From Thermoplasmata archaeon (lineage in GTDB: Archaea; Thermoplasmatota; Thermoplasmata; Halarchaeoplasmatales; Halarchaeoplasmataceae): a stretch of 35,791 nucleotides of DNA. A model generated the notes under the pieces. That model worked only from the letters and a program-made list of their open reading frames with translations, had not been told where the DNA came from and made no database searches. Positions within the stretch are counted from its first letter, which is position 1. Each line of letters opens with the position of its first letter. Position numbers and translations under genes: made by a program. This document shows positions 18,004-26,187 of this stretch, one piece after another. The DNA lies in contig PUNK01000044.1 of assembly GCA_003552585.1 (NCBI GenBank), forward strand, positions 1 to 35,791, read 5' to 3'.

Positions 18004-19389
18004 CTAGATTTCCCTAGCATCCCGCTCCTCGAGCTCGATGTTGTCAAAGTAGTCAACGTTACTTAACAACCTCGCCTTACTCTTCACTATTTCAACCATA
18101 CCTCCTTCTTCCTCTAAAATTATCTGACCTACCTCGTCGTTCCGTATACCACGCTTGTTGAGATTCCGAACTATATCCCATTTACTTACTTCGTCTTTTA
18201 GGGAGAATCTGAAAGGAACCATACCAAATATATTTGCATGTTCCTCGTAATCCTCTCTAAGTTTAAGTTTGCCTTTCTTTTCGATCTTCATCTCCTCAAG
18301 CCGCCTATCGACGAAGTCTTCTATCTCATCAAGGAAGTTCATCTCGTCCTTACTCACAAAAGTTATCGCCTTCCCTGACTTATCCAACCTTCCAGTTCGG
18401 CCTATTCTGTGAACATAGTCCTTGTGATATCGGGGCACATCATAATTGATTACATGGGTTATATTCTCCACATCGATACCTCTTGCAGAAACGTCTGTAG
18501 AAACCAGTATGTTTATCTTGCCAGATTTAAAATCGTTCATCGTCTTGGTTCTAGCGTTCTGGCTCATGTCACCATGCATGGCATGTGCTTTGTATCCCAA
18601 TCTTCTAAGTTTATCTGCAAGAGTCTGGGTCCATACCCGGGTATTACAGAATATAAGGTACTTTCCAGAATCATGCTCCAAAAGGGACGAAAGATATGCA
18701 AGCTTATTCATCTTGCCCACTCTTACAAAGAACTGTGAAACTCCTTTTGCGGAGATATCATCCTTGGACAGTTTCAATATATCTGGATTTTTCATGTATT
18801 TTTTACCCAATCTCACTATTGGAGACGGCACAGTTGCGGAATATATCATGGTCTGTTTATCATCAGATGTTCGAGATAAGATCCATTTTATATCCGGGAG
18901 GAATCCCATGTCGAGCATCCTATCGCCTTCATCTAAAACGAAGAATTTTATAGAATCTAGTTTCAGAACGCCTCTTCTCATCAAGTCCATCACCCTTCCA
19001 GGTGTTCCAGCGACAAATGATGCATTCTTTAACTTGGTTATCTGCCTCCCTATACTAGCTCCGCCATAGATAGCCACTGTTTTTAGGCCGTAATGTTTGG
19101 CGAACAGCCTAGCCTCTGTCTCTACCTGTTGAGCGAGCTCACGGGTAGGTACCATCACTATAGCTTCTACACCTTTCCCTCCTTCGATCCCCTCGAATAT
19201 GGGGGCCACGAAACAAAGGGTCTTTCCAGAGCCAGTTCGAGCCTGAACTATTACGTCTTTGCCTCTTAAAACTAAATGGATTGTCTCTTTTTGCACACGA
19301 GTCGGCTTCGTGAAACCTCCTTCTTTAAGTGCGGAAAGGGTTTTACTCTTTAAGTTCATTTCTTCAAATTTATCATATTCTTTCATCAT
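18004..19389 (-). CDS. DEAD-box-family ATP-dependent RNA helicase
   Basis: This 461-residue helicase has the full motif series: Q-motif FTKPTRVQ near 26, motif I ARTGSGKT at 50-57, Ia PTRELA, GTPGR, motif II DEGD near 153, SAT, IFCNTR, STDVSARGID and HRIGRTGR. The tail after about residue 370 is a small basic-acidic domain, perhaps RNA-binding like the DbpA tail. Motif II is DEGD rather than DEAD (codons confirm Gly), an unusual but conservative change next to the catalytic DE. RNA remodelling in ribosome assembly or cold response is the usual role; no target can be read here. Two adjacent ATG codons follow an AAAGGTGA site; the first is used here. Confidence 0.93.
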   Translation of the reverse strand: MMKEYDKFEEMNLKSKTLSALKEGGFTKPTRVQKETIHLVLRGKDVIVQARTGSGKTLCFVAPIFEGIEGGKGVEAIVMVPTRELAQQVETEARLFAKHYGLKTVAIYGGASIGRQITKLKNASFVAGTPGRVMDLMRRGVLKLDSIKFFVLDEGDRMLDMGFLPDIKWILSRTSDDKQTMIYSATVPSPIVRLGKKYMKNPDILKLSKDDISAKGVSQFFVRVGKMNKLAYLSSLLEHDSGKYLIFCNTRVWTQTLADKLRRLGYKAHAMHGDMSQNARTKTMNDFKSGKINILVSTDVSARGIDVENITHVINYDVPRYHKDYVHRIGRTGRLDKSGKAITFVSKDEMNFLDEIEDFVDRRLEEMKIEKKGKLKLREDYEEHANIFGMVPFRFSLKDEVSKWDIVRNLNKRGIRNDEVGQIILEEEGGMVEIVKSKARLLSNVDYFDNIELEERDAREI

Positions 19390-19433
19390 ACTTCACCTTT
19401 AAATCTACTTTTAAACTGCATTAATACCTTTAA

Positions 19434-19451
19434 AAAGACGTTAACGTCTTT
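19434..19451 (-). terminator. 18-bp perfect palindrome followed by T-run, between FKBP and helicase genes
   Basis: The palindrome is aaagacgttaacgtcttt. On the minus strand it lies 12 bases after the FKBP stop and runs into TTTTT, so it resembles an intrinsic terminator with a 7-bp stem and TTAA loop. It also touches a TATA-like TTTTTAAAGG in front of the helicase gene, so an operator role is a fair alternative. Confidence 0.45.
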
Positions 19452-19462
19452 AAATCGTTTCA

Positions 19463-20257
19463 TTATTCTTCATCATCTTCCTCAGGAGTTTCTTCAACTA
19501 TCTCCTCTTCTTCGTCTAAGTCCTCAGCAAGTTCTTCAAGGTCTTCTTCTTCAAGTGATTCGACCTCTTCTTCTTTCTCGCCTTCATATTCTTCAATAAA
19601 CTGTATCGTCTCGACTTCAAGGTTTTTTCTAAGATCGGCCACGATCGTGAATTTGTTCAAAAGCCATTGTTGACCGTACTTACAATCTTCTGACAATACT
19701 ATTTGAAGTGATCCTTCTTCGAGTGTGATCTTAAAGTCAGCTTTACCGTAGTTTTTCTCTAACAGGTGTTTAACTTTCTCTTCTTCGGTTTCAGCTTTCT
19801 TGGTTATCTCGTAATCAACTCTCAAACTCTTTCCAGCTAAAGGATGATTGAAATCTACTCTTACTCTGCCTGCGGTCGCCTGAATTATGGTTCCCATCCT
19901 GCCGTCTATCTCCACCTCAGCACCTTCAGTTATGTCCACACCTTTCCTGTTCAGTTCCCTTCTACTGAAGAGATCGATTTCTCCAGGACTCCTGTTTCCC
20001 ATGGCTTTTTCAGGTGGGATCTCGACAGAGTCTTTTTCACCTATTTCAGCTTCCAAAAGGGCTTCTTCCAATCCCTGTAAAAGCTGCCCGCTGCCTATCT
20101 CAATAGAGCGGGGACCATAAGTAGCATCTTCGTTGAGGATCTCTTCCTCTTCAGCCTTTTCTCTACTGGTAGTATCGAAGAGGATATCTTCTCCATCTTC
20201 GTCTTCCGGTAGTACCCATACGTCGTAATCTATGTACACAAGGTCTCCTTTTTCCAT
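19463..20257 (-). CDS. FKBP-type peptidyl-prolyl isomerase (SlyD-like, archaeal)
   Basis: This 264-residue protein is a prolyl isomerase and likely chaperone. The FKBP core (about 1-155) begins KGDLVYIDYDVWV, has IGSGQLLQGLEEALL, and ends FNHPLAGKSLRVDYEI; an IF (insert-in-flap) domain lies between, at about 85-135, as in SlyD. Residues 160-225 form a second small domain seen in long archaeal FKBPs. The last 40 residues are almost all Glu and Asp. The frame extends to a GTG at 20266, but that GTG is part of the AGGTG ribosome site; the ATG at 20257 is 6 bases after it and is the better start. A TATA-like box (ATACTTAAAAAGG) lies near 20297. Confidence 0.92.
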   Translation of the reverse strand: MEKGDLVYIDYDVWVLPEDEDGEDILFDTTSREKAEEEEILNEDATYGPRSIEIGSGQLLQGLEEALLEAEIGEKDSVEIPPEKAMGNRSPGEIDLFSRRELNRKGVDITEGAEVEIDGRMGTIIQATAGRVRVDFNHPLAGKSLRVDYEITKKAETEEEKVKHLLEKNYGKADFKITLEEGSLQIVLSEDCKYGQQWLLNKFTIVADLRKNLEVETIQFIEEYEGEKEEEVESLEEEDLEELAEDLDEEEEIVEETPEEDDEE

Positions 20258-20289
20258 TTCAGACACCTAATCAATCTTGGTAGAAAGAG

Positions 20290-20303
20290 GTCCTTTTTAA
20301 GTA
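20290..20303 (-). promoter_or_regulatory. TATA-like box of the FKBP gene
   Basis: The minus strand reads ATACTTAAAAAGGA about 40 bases upstream of the chosen ATG. The implied leader of about 14 bases includes the AGGTG ribosome site, which supports the start at 20257 over the GTG at 20266. Confidence 0.45.
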
Positions 20304-20335
20304 TTGTGTATGATATGTTAGAAATTTGTATTACT

Positions 20336-21127
20336 TTATTCCATCTTCTCGATCGCATCCAAAACACTGCGGCGTACGTTCTCTTCAGTGAATTCTTCAA
20401 GGTGACCGGGAACTTTTGCGACTGGTATACCACTTTCACGTAAATAATCGATAGCCGGCAGTGTTTTTACCTTGAATTCGTTGAGTCTCGAGCGTATCTT
20501 CTCTTCCGTGTCATCTGAACGCTGTATCACCTCAGTAGAACACTCGGTGCATTTACCTTCGTCAGGGGGCTTATACTCCAGGTGGAATACCTTACCACAC
20601 TCAGGACAGATCCTCCTTTTGATGGTTCTTTGGATTATAAGGTCGTCAGGACTGTCAACCCATAAGATAAAATCAACATCTGTATTTTTTTCTTCGATCA
20701 AGTTCAGAAGATATTTTGACTGGTCCAATGTACGGGGGTATCCGTCCAGGACCTGTCCTTTGTACCCCTTCTTCCCGAAAAACGATTCAAAGAGAGCGTT
20801 TGTGATCCGGTCGGGTACGAAAAGACCTTGTTCAACGAAGAATTTTGCTTTCATCCCTAGTATCACGGAGGAATCCTCGGTACCCAACTCCTTAGCTATC
20901 TCTTTATCTGGAATAAAATCATCCTCTTTTTCGTTCCAGAAACGCGAAAGATCTCCATCGTAATCATAATTATCGAAATTGCCAAGATATGTGCGGAATA
21001 TATCACCAGTTGATAGTTGTTCTAGTTCATATTTTTCAACAAGTACGTCTATCCTTGGTTGCTTTCCGGCTCCACTTTTTCCTGTGACGATTACGTTGGT
21101 GACTTTCTCAGGTATTTCATGTGCCAT
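20336..21127 (-). CDS. Adenylate kinase-like P-loop nucleotide kinase with zinc LID
   Basis: This 263-residue protein has the adenylate kinase plan: P-loop near residue 15, QLSTGDIFR, GLFVPDRIT, LDGYPRTLDQ, and a LID with two Cys pairs (CPECGK and CTEC) that should hold zinc. The expected job is AMP + ATP to 2 ADP. Two features differ from the classic enzyme. The P-loop reads GKSGAGKQPR, with Gln where G-K-G-T or G-K-S/T is usual, and about 40 extra residues (near 45-90) sit between STGDIFR and GLFVPDRIT. Substrate may therefore differ. No ribosome site is seen; a TATA-like TTTTTAAATAG about 28 bases upstream suggests a leaderless message. Confidence 0.85.
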   Translation of the reverse strand: MAHEIPEKVTNVIVTGKSGAGKQPRIDVLVEKYELEQLSTGDIFRTYLGNFDNYDYDGDLSRFWNEKEDDFIPDKEIAKELGTEDSSVILGMKAKFFVEQGLFVPDRITNALFESFFGKKGYKGQVLDGYPRTLDQSKYLLNLIEEKNTDVDFILWVDSPDDLIIQRTIKRRICPECGKVFHLEYKPPDEGKCTECSTEVIQRSDDTEEKIRSRLNEFKVKTLPAIDYLRESGIPVAKVPGHLEEFTEENVRRSVLDAIEKME

Positions 21128-21149
21128 CTTATCATGCTGAAGAGGGATT

Positions 21150-21162
21150 TCTACTATTTAAA
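21150..21162 (-). promoter_or_regulatory. TATA-like box giving a leaderless adenylate kinase message
   Basis: The minus strand reads CATTTTTAAATAG with its centre about 28 bases before the ATG at 21127. No ribosome site lies between, which fits a leaderless transcript. Confidence 0.45.
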
Positions 21163-21202
21163 AATGTTCGAAGTTAGCTTTTACAATCTAAACACATTTC
21201 AC

Positions 21203-21631
21203 TCATCTCATCTGGGATAGAATGGAGATAGCGAACTTGTTTGCATCCTCTAAATCCTTATCATCTGGATGACCTTCAAATCGTCCTTTATAGGTTTCAC
21301 CATTACAGCTCCAACTGCCCAATATCTTCCCGCCAATCTCTTCAATTTTAGATTGCAAGATGCACAAGAAGGAGGTTTGACCACCATGCGTTCCAAATAC
21401 AAAGAATGGGGTTCCCTCTAGATCGTCTAAATCTTTTAGAAATTCCACGATTTCTTCAGCAGGTCTTCCGTAGTAGCAACCGCTTCCAATTCCCACTAGT
21501 GAATTATTCTTTACATCTTCAGGTTTAACATATTCTAGATCCTTCACTTCTGCACCTACTACACTCCCGATGGCATGAGCCACCTTTTTCGTATTACCGC
21601 TTCTTGAGTGATATATCACCAAACTATCCAT
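21203..21631 (-). CDS. Flavodoxin-family protein
   Basis: This 142-residue protein has the FMN phosphate loop SRSGNTKKVA near residue 9 and a second loop GTHGGQT near 80, typical of flavodoxins. It should carry electrons or act as an FMN-dependent reductase in the cytoplasm. The neighbouring oxoacid:ferredoxin oxidoreductase operon is divergent and shares the upstream gap, so this may be one of its electron partners (inference). The frame reaches 21658, but the ATG at 21631 is chosen because AAGGT lies 5 bases before it and MDSLVIYHSRSGNT matches the usual start. Confidence 0.88.
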   Translation of the reverse strand: MDSLVIYHSRSGNTKKVAHAIGSVVGAEVKDLEYVKPEDVKNNSLVGIGSGCYYGRPAEEIVEFLKDLDDLEGTPFFVFGTHGGQTSFLCILQSKIEEIGGKILGSWSCNGETYKGRFEGHPDDKDLEDANKFAISILSQMR

Positions 21632-21768
21632 ATTTACCTTAATGAATACGTTGTTCATACTTCTTTCGGTCTTTGTAACGATCGATCATGTAGGAATAAA
21701 TCATAAGGGATCACTGTCATCATTTGAAAATAAAGATTTTTTTCTGGAAAATATGCCTTTCCACTTCA

Positions 21769-21786
21769 ATCGGAAGATTTATTATG
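21769..21786 (+). promoter_or_regulatory. BRE/TATA-like promoter of the oxoacid oxidoreductase operon
   Basis: The sequence aatcggaagatttattat lies about 45 bases before the ATG at 21823. It shares tcggaagatttat with the promoter near 1527. The downstream leader (ccaaaaatcaaaggagaataaa) also resembles the leader before 1600. Confidence 0.5.
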
Positions 21787-21822
21787 TAGGCATTTGTCCC
21801 AAAAATCAAAGGAGAATAAACC

Positions 21823-22371
21823 ATGTATGAAGTTAGATTTCACGGTCGTGGTGGACAAGGAGCGGTGACCGCTGCTAACACCCTAGCCGATGCCGCATTC
21901 AGAGAGGGGAAAGATGTACAGGCCTTCCCCATGTTCGGTGTGGAAAGGAGAGGTGCTCCGGTCGCAGCTTTCACCAGGATAGATACCGAACCGATAGACA
22001 TAAAAACTCAGATATACGAACCTGATGTCGTGGTAGTTCTGGACACTAGTTTACTGGATGTCGTAGATGTGACGGAAGGACTGAAGCCGGATGGAAAGAT
22101 AATCCTGAACAGTGCTAAAGACCCGGGAGATTTTGATTACCCAGGAGCCGATGTTTACACAGTTGATGCAACGAAGATCGCTGTGGATAACGGGCTGGGT
22201 ACTGAAACGAATCCGATCGTAAATACCTCTATCCTAGGTGCATATTCAAGGGTTGTCGGGAACGTCAAACTTGAATCCTTGTACGATGGTATAGCCAACA
22301 ACGTACCCGTTAAGATCGAGAACAACAAAAAGGCAGCGAAAGAAGCTTATGAACAAACGAAAGGGTTGTGA
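21823..22371 (+). CDS. porG: 2-oxoacid:ferredoxin oxidoreductase, gamma subunit
   Basis: This 182-residue subunit begins [16 protein letters not shown], the hallmark of the gamma subunit, followed by [16 protein letters not shown]. With the delta, alpha and beta subunits it forms the enzyme that oxidises pyruvate (or a related 2-oxoacid) to acyl-CoA, CO2 and reduced ferredoxin. The ATG has an AAAGGAG site 8 bases upstream. It is the first gene of a tight four-gene operon; the stop is 4 bases before the next ATG. Confidence 0.94.
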   Translation: MYEVRFHGRGGQGAVTAANTLADAAFREGKDVQAFPMFGVERRGAPVAAFTRIDTEPIDIKTQIYEPDVVVVLDTSLLDVVDVTEGLKPDGKIILNSAKDPGDFDYPGADVYTVDATKIAVDNGLGTETNPIVNTSILGAYSRVVGNVKLESLYDGIANNVPVKIENNKKAAKEAYEQTKGL

Positions 22372-22375
22372 TAAG

Positions 22376-22645
22376 ATGACAAAGGTCAAAATTACTGTTG
22401 GAGCGATAAATAAAGACGCAGGAAGTTCAAGGAGATACAAAACGGGCGGATGGAGGACCATGAAGCCAGAAGTCGATCTCGAAAAGTGTGTTAGCTGTTT
22501 CAAATGCTTCGATTACTGTCCAGACGGTGCGATCAAGAAGACGGACGAAGGCATAGAATATGATCTAGATTATTGTAAGGGCTGTGGCATATGTGCTAAG
22601 GAGTGCCCGGTCGAAGCGATCGTAATGGTCAAAGAGGAGAAGTGA
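22376..22645 (+). CDS. porD: 2-oxoacid:ferredoxin oxidoreductase, delta (ferredoxin-like) subunit
   Basis: This 89-residue subunit carries two [4Fe-4S] motifs, [12 protein letters not shown] and [12 protein letters not shown], after an N-terminal segment with [12 protein letters not shown] that is usual for delta subunits. It passes electrons from the catalytic subunits to ferredoxin. The frame extends upstream into the gamma gene (22349), but the ATG at 22376 follows the gamma stop and gives the normal length. Confidence 0.94.
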   Translation: MTKVKITVGAINKDAGSSRRYKTGGWRTMKPEVDLEKCVSCFKCFDYCPDGAIKKTDEGIEYDLDYCKGCGICAKECPVEAIVMVKEEK

Positions 22646-22649
22646 TAAC

Positions 22650-23846
22650 ATGGCAGACCAAAGATCTATGACTATAAAAGGAAACATGGCCACTGCGATG
22701 GGTGCAAAATTGTGCAGACCAAAAGTTGTTCCAGCTTATCCTATCACACCATCTACGCTATTTCCGGAAAAGATGTCGGAGTTCATAGCCGATGGTGAAC
22801 TGGATGCGGAGATGATCAATGTAGAAAGTGAACATTCCGCTATGAGCGCATGTATAGGTGCATCAGCCACCGGAGTGAGAACGTGTACCGCCTCCGCTTC
22901 ACAAGGGGTCGCCCTTATGCACGAGATGCTTTTCGTGGCCTCAGGTATGAGGTTACCGATAGTCATGGCGGTCGGTAATCGTGCCCTTTCCGCCCCTATC
23001 AACATATGGTGTGATCATCAGGACACTATCTCTTCTAGAGACTCAGGATGGCTTCAGTTCTATGCGGAAACGAACCAAGAAGGACTGGATCTGATGATCA
23101 ACGCCTTCAGGATCGGTGAAGACAATGATGTACTCCTGCCTGCTATGGTGGGTATAGACGCTTTTGTGCTCACTCACACGATAGAAGGTGTTGAAGTACC
23201 AGCACAAGAAGATGTGGACGACTTCCTACCTCCCTACGAACCACCTCACGGTAGATTGGATCCAGACGAACCCTCCACTTTTGGTTCCTTCGGAACCCCT
23301 GAATATTATCAAGAGTTCAAGCAAGCTCAAGTCGAGGCTATGGAAGGAAGTCGAGAAGTGATCGATAGAGTATTCGATGAATTCGAAGAACGATTCGGTC
23401 GTAGATATAACAAGGTCACCACATACAAGTGTGATGATGCAGACATAATAATTCTGACCATGGGCTCGATGACTGGAACAGCCCGTGAAGCGGTCAACAG
23501 AATGCGGGAAGAAGGAAAGAAAGTCGGCCTGGCAAAGTTGACGGTATTCAGGCCGTTCCCATATCCCGAACTCGAAGAGATAATGTCTGGAGCGAAAGGT
23601 TTAGCCGTGGTCGACAGAAACATCTCGCCTGGTGGTTTTGGAGCGGTATATTCGGACCTTGCCGGTGCCTCGATCAACATTGAGAAGAAGCCGTTGATAA
23701 AGAACTTCGTTACCGGTCTCGGCGGTCGTGAGATATTTGTTAAGAATTTTGTCGAGATCTACGAAAAAACACTTGCAGCCGTTGAAGCAGGTGAGGTAAA
23801 AAAGCCGTTGGAATGGATCAATATGAATCAGGAAGTGATGAGGTGA
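22650..23846 (+). CDS. porA: 2-oxoacid:ferredoxin oxidoreductase, alpha subunit
   Basis: This 398-residue subunit shows [14 protein letters not shown] near residue 29, [32 protein letters not shown] and [21 protein letters not shown], all typical of pyruvate-type alpha subunits. The C-terminal part has [17 protein letters not shown] and [19 protein letters not shown], the CoA-domain region. It has a GGAG site before the ATG and starts 4 bases after the delta stop. The match is closer to pyruvate than to 2-oxoglutarate enzymes, but branched 2-oxoacids cannot be excluded. Confidence 0.94.
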   Translation: MADQRSMTIKGNMATAMGAKLCRPKVVPAYPITPSTLFPEKMSEFIADGELDAEMINVESEHSAMSACIGASATGVRTCTASASQGVALMHEMLFVASGMRLPIVMAVGNRALSAPINIWCDHQDTISSRDSGWLQFYAETNQEGLDLMINAFRIGEDNDVLLPAMVGIDAFVLTHTIEGVEVPAQEDVDDFLPPYEPPHGRLDPDEPSTFGSFGTPEYYQEFKQAQVEAMEGSREVIDRVFDEFEERFGRRYNKVTTYKCDDADIIILTMGSMTGTAREAVNRMREEGKKVGLAKLTVFRPFPYPELEEIMSGAKGLAVVDRNISPGGFGAVYSDLAGASINIEKKPLIKNFVTGLGGREIFVKNFVEIYEKTLAAVEAGEVKKPLEWINMNQEVMR

Positions 23847-23851
23847 TAAAG

Positions 23852-24730
23852 ATGACTGGAGAAGATAAAGAGTTGTTCGCATCCGGACATAGGGCGTGTG
23901 CAGGGTGTGGTGAAGGAACTGCTGTAAGGCAAATACTCAAAGCCGCTGGACCGAACACTATCGCGACCGTTTGTACAGGTTGTTTAGAAGTAGTATCTAC
24001 AGGATATCCTGAGACTGCATGGGAGATACCTCTTATTCATGCAGCTTTTGAAAATTCAGCCAGTGTAGCTTCAGGTGTTGAAGTAGCCTTGAAACAGCTC
24101 GGCAAGAAGGACGATGTGAAAGTGGTCGCTTTCGGTGGAGACGGAGGTACATTCGATATCGGTTTTCAAGCACTATCAGGTATGCTTGAAAGAGGACATG
24201 ATATAACATACGTATGTCTTGACAATGAGGCATACATGAATACAGGGATACAGAGATGTAGTTCGACCCCCTACGGAGCAAGTACTACGACCTCACCGGC
24301 CGGGAAGTACAGCATAGGTGAACAAAGGCCGAAGAAACCCATCGGTGCTATATGTGCTTCACACGATATACCATATACTGCGACAGCAACTATAGCCTAT
24401 ATGTCAGACCTGAAAAAGAAAGCAAAGAAGGCTATAGAGACGAAGGGACCATCATTCCTACACGTGTTCGTCCCTTGTCCAACGGGATGGAGACATGCCA
24501 GCAATGACACGATAGAGATATCCCGCTTGGCCGTGGAAACAGGAATATTCGTTCTTTGGGAAGCTGAAGACGGAGATATCTGCAACCTTAACGTGACTGT
24601 TAAACCAAAGAAAAGGAAACCAGTGGAAGAATACTTGAAAACTCAGAGAAGATTCGGGCATCTTTCAGAAGAGGACGTTAAGAAGATTCAGGCAGACGTT
24701 GACGAAAAGTGTGAGAAATACGGCTTCTGA
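23852..24730 (+). CDS. porB: 2-oxoacid:ferredoxin oxidoreductase, beta (TPP-binding) subunit
   Basis: This 292-residue subunit binds thiamine diphosphate. It has [13 protein letters not shown] near the start (cluster Cys), [15 protein letters not shown] for TPP/Mg binding, and [20 protein letters not shown], typical of pyruvate-type beta subunits. The frame runs back to 23813 inside the alpha gene, but the ATG at 23852 follows GAGGTGATAAAG, an excellent ribosome site, and gives the usual N-terminus. It is the last gene of the operon, followed by a T-rich terminator. Confidence 0.94.
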   Translation: MTGEDKELFASGHRACAGCGEGTAVRQILKAAGPNTIATVCTGCLEVVSTGYPETAWEIPLIHAAFENSASVASGVEVALKQLGKKDDVKVVAFGGDGGTFDIGFQALSGMLERGHDITYVCLDNEAYMNTGIQRCSSTPYGASTTTSPAGKYSIGEQRPKKPIGAICASHDIPYTATATIAYMSDLKKKAKKAIETKGPSFLHVFVPCPTGWRHASNDTIEISRLAVETGIFVLWEAEDGDICNLNVTVKPKKRKPVEEYLKTQRRFGHLSEEDVKKIQADVDEKCEKYGF

Positions 24731-24760
24731 AAAAACCTATTCCCCATCTTTACCTTTTTT
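24730..24760. terminator. Bidirectional T-run terminator between porB and a small minus-strand gene
   Basis: The plus strand ends porB with a run of seven T at about 24754-24760. The minus strand has TTTTTT at 24730-24736 after the convergent small gene. Each run can stop transcription arriving from its own side. Confidence 0.45.
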
Positions 24761-24984
24761 TATTCACTGGTTTCGATCGAGTAAGATACGTTCATCCCTT
24801 TAAGAGTTGCATGTATCTTATCTGCGAACCATATGGCATCGGATACTGTAGCATCGTTATTCCACCTGTATACCATGTCATAATCTCCTTTCTGAGGTTC
24901 AAATCCTAGACCATAAAGTACATCCACGACCTCGGACGGTTTTTCTCCTTCACTGTGAAATACCAGTTTTATGTAGGTTTTCAT
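24760..24984 (-). CDS. Small conserved archaeal protein of unknown function
   Basis: This 74-residue protein starts MKTYIKLVFHSEGEKPSEVV and continues with a GFEPQKGDYDMVYRW segment and a helix with ADKIHATLKG. The alternating strands and helix look like a small alpha-beta fold. I recall similar short proteins in other archaea, but no function is known to me. A TATA-like GTATAGTTTTA lies near 25000, close to the ATG. It may be transcribed after the RlmE-type methyltransferase gene (33 bases away) or from its own promoter. Confidence 0.75.
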   Translation of the reverse strand: MKTYIKLVFHSEGEKPSEVVDVLYGLGFEPQKGDYDMVYRWNNDATVSDAIWFADKIHATLKGMNVSYSIETSE

Positions 24985-25017
24985 CTTTACCGATAAAACT
25001 ATACATTTCCATAGTTA

Positions 25018-25632
25018 TTAATCTTTTTGCGGCATTCCCTTGAACCCTTTCGCAATGACATACATCTCAGAACTCGAATCACGGGAGGCTTTAGGGGAGT
25101 GACATCTTACAGAATAGAAGAATTTTTCCAATTCATCTAAGAAATTTTTAAAATCTTCACCCTGAAATACTTTCACCACGAAGACACCCCCCTCCTTGAG
25201 AACACGGCCACAAAAGTCCAGAGCGGAACGGGCAAGGTAGATAGAACGTGCGTGGTCCATGGAATAGTTCCCGGTTATATCAGGTGCCATATCAGAGATC
25301 ACCACGTTCACTTCACCAGCTATTATGGCCATCCGCTGCATTTCTACCTCATCAGTCACATCAGCCCTGTAAACCGTAACACCGTCTATATCCCTTATCC
25401 TCTGCAGGTCTATCGCCATGACGTTATCTTCCCCGACCCTCTCCACAGCATACTGACTCCAGCTCCCTGGGGCTGCCCCCAAGTCCACCACGATGTCCCC
25501 CTTTCTAAAGATATTAAAACGCTCGTCAATCTGCTTGAGCTTGTAAACAGCACGAGAACGATAACCTTCTTCCTTGGCTTTACGATAGAAGCCATCCTTT
25601 TTCCTGTAAGCACACATGTTATACACTATCAT
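25018..25632 (-). CDS. rlmE: RlmE/FtsJ-type rRNA 2'-O-methyltransferase
   Basis: This 204-residue enzyme should methylate a ribose 2'-OH in 23S rRNA (U2552 in E. coli numbering) with S-adenosylmethionine. It has EGYRSRAVYKL near residue 22 and the SAM site VVDLGAAPGSWSQ near 48. The K-D-K-E catalytic set is visible: K in AVYKL, D in SDMAPD, K in VVKVFQG and E in SEMYVIA. The ATG at 25632 lies about 19-24 bases after a TATA-like box and has no ribosome site, which fits a leaderless message; an internal ATG at 25617 is possible. It is divergent from the zinc protein gene. Confidence 0.93.
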   Translation of the reverse strand: MIVYNMCAYRKKDGFYRKAKEEGYRSRAVYKLKQIDERFNIFRKGDIVVDLGAAPGSWSQYAVERVGEDNVMAIDLQRIRDIDGVTVYRADVTDEVEMQRMAIIAGEVNVVISDMAPDITGNYSMDHARSIYLARSALDFCGRVLKEGGVFVVKVFQGEDFKNFLDELEKFFYSVRCHSPKASRDSSSEMYVIAKGFKGMPQKD

Positions 25633-25644
25633 ATTACAGGCGTA

Positions 25645-25657
25645 CTTAATATTTAGG
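25645..25657 (-). promoter_or_regulatory. TATA-like box of rlmE
   Basis: The minus strand reads CCTAAATATTAAG, centred about 19-20 bases before the ATG at 25632 and about 34 before the alternative ATG at 25617. It shares an 83-base gap with the opposite-facing box at 25681. Confidence 0.4.
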
Positions 25658-25680
25658 AACGATCCTAGATTTATTTTACG

Positions 25681-25696
25681 GAAAGTTTTTAACCCT
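25681..25696 (+). promoter_or_regulatory. TATA-like box of the zinc protein-membrane protein-thrS operon
   Basis: The sequence gaaagtttttaaccct is centred about 27 bases before the ATG at 25716, as for leaderless archaeal messages. The only ribosome-site-like bases are a weak caggt. Confidence 0.45.
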
Positions 25697-25715
25697 TTAT
25701 TTTCAATCAGGTCGT

Positions 25716-25991
25716 ATGCTCTCTGGGAACGCTTTCGATAAAGTACTCAAGAATGTTAAAAAGATAAGGGAACCTGGCGAGGGTCCCGAGGAGTCCATGG
25801 AATCCATGGATAGTTACCTGTGTGACCTCTGTAAAGACGAAAAAAAACCGAGTGAGATAATTCAATGCGGATTCTGTGGTAGATGGGTTTGCAAGGAGGG
25901 ATGTTGGGGAACATCATTGAAGGCTTGTGAAAGCTGTTCAGGATTGATATTGCTTGCCAGAGGGGATGCAGAAAAAGATCAAGAGGAATGA
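25716..25991 (+). CDS. Small zinc-binding (eight-Cys) protein of unknown function
   Basis: This 91-residue protein has a helical N-terminus (1-35), then Cys groups CDLC, CGFC, two single Cys (KEGCW and, earlier, VCKE) and CESC between residues about 36 and 75. Two zinc sites in a treble-clef or FYVE/RING-like fold are likely. An acidic tail follows. It starts the operon leading to a small membrane protein and thrS. Function is unknown; nucleic-acid or protein binding are both possible. Confidence 0.75.
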   Translation: MLSGNAFDKVLKNVKKIREPGEGPEESMESMDSYLCDLCKDEKKPSEIIQCGFCGRWVCKEGCWGTSLKACESCSGLILLARGDAEKDQEE

Positions 25992-25995
25992 TCCA

Positions 25996-26187
25996 ATGAG
26001 AGAAGAGCTTCAAGATACGGTAAAGATATTAGAATGGGATCAAAGGTTGAAGAAATTTGAGGAGGAAGAACCAAATCTATTAGGCCTGTACATCGTCGTT
26101 TTCCTATTGGGAACTCTATTCGGCATGATACTCATCGAGTTCTTGATGCCTATGCTTTTTGAATACGGTACCCAGGTGATGATATGA
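25996..26187 (+). CDS. Small single-span membrane protein
   Basis: This 63-residue protein has a charged helical N-terminus (TVKILEWDQRLKKFEEEEP) and one hydrophobic span, about residues 29-52 (LLGLYIVVFLLGTLFGMILIE). I do not recognise it. The frame opens at 25954, but the ATG at 25996 lies after the zinc-protein stop and follows a GAGG site. Its last codons overlap the thrS start (ATGA), so coupling with thrS is likely. Confidence 0.65.
   Translation: MREELQDTVKILEWDQRLKKFEEEEPNLLGLYIVVFLLGTLFGMILIEFLMPMLFEYGTQVMI

Noticed and set aside
18446-19069. A 207-codon plus-strand frame opposite the helicase
   Set aside because: The opposite strand carries all helicase motifs; this frame has no plausible start signal or known motif.
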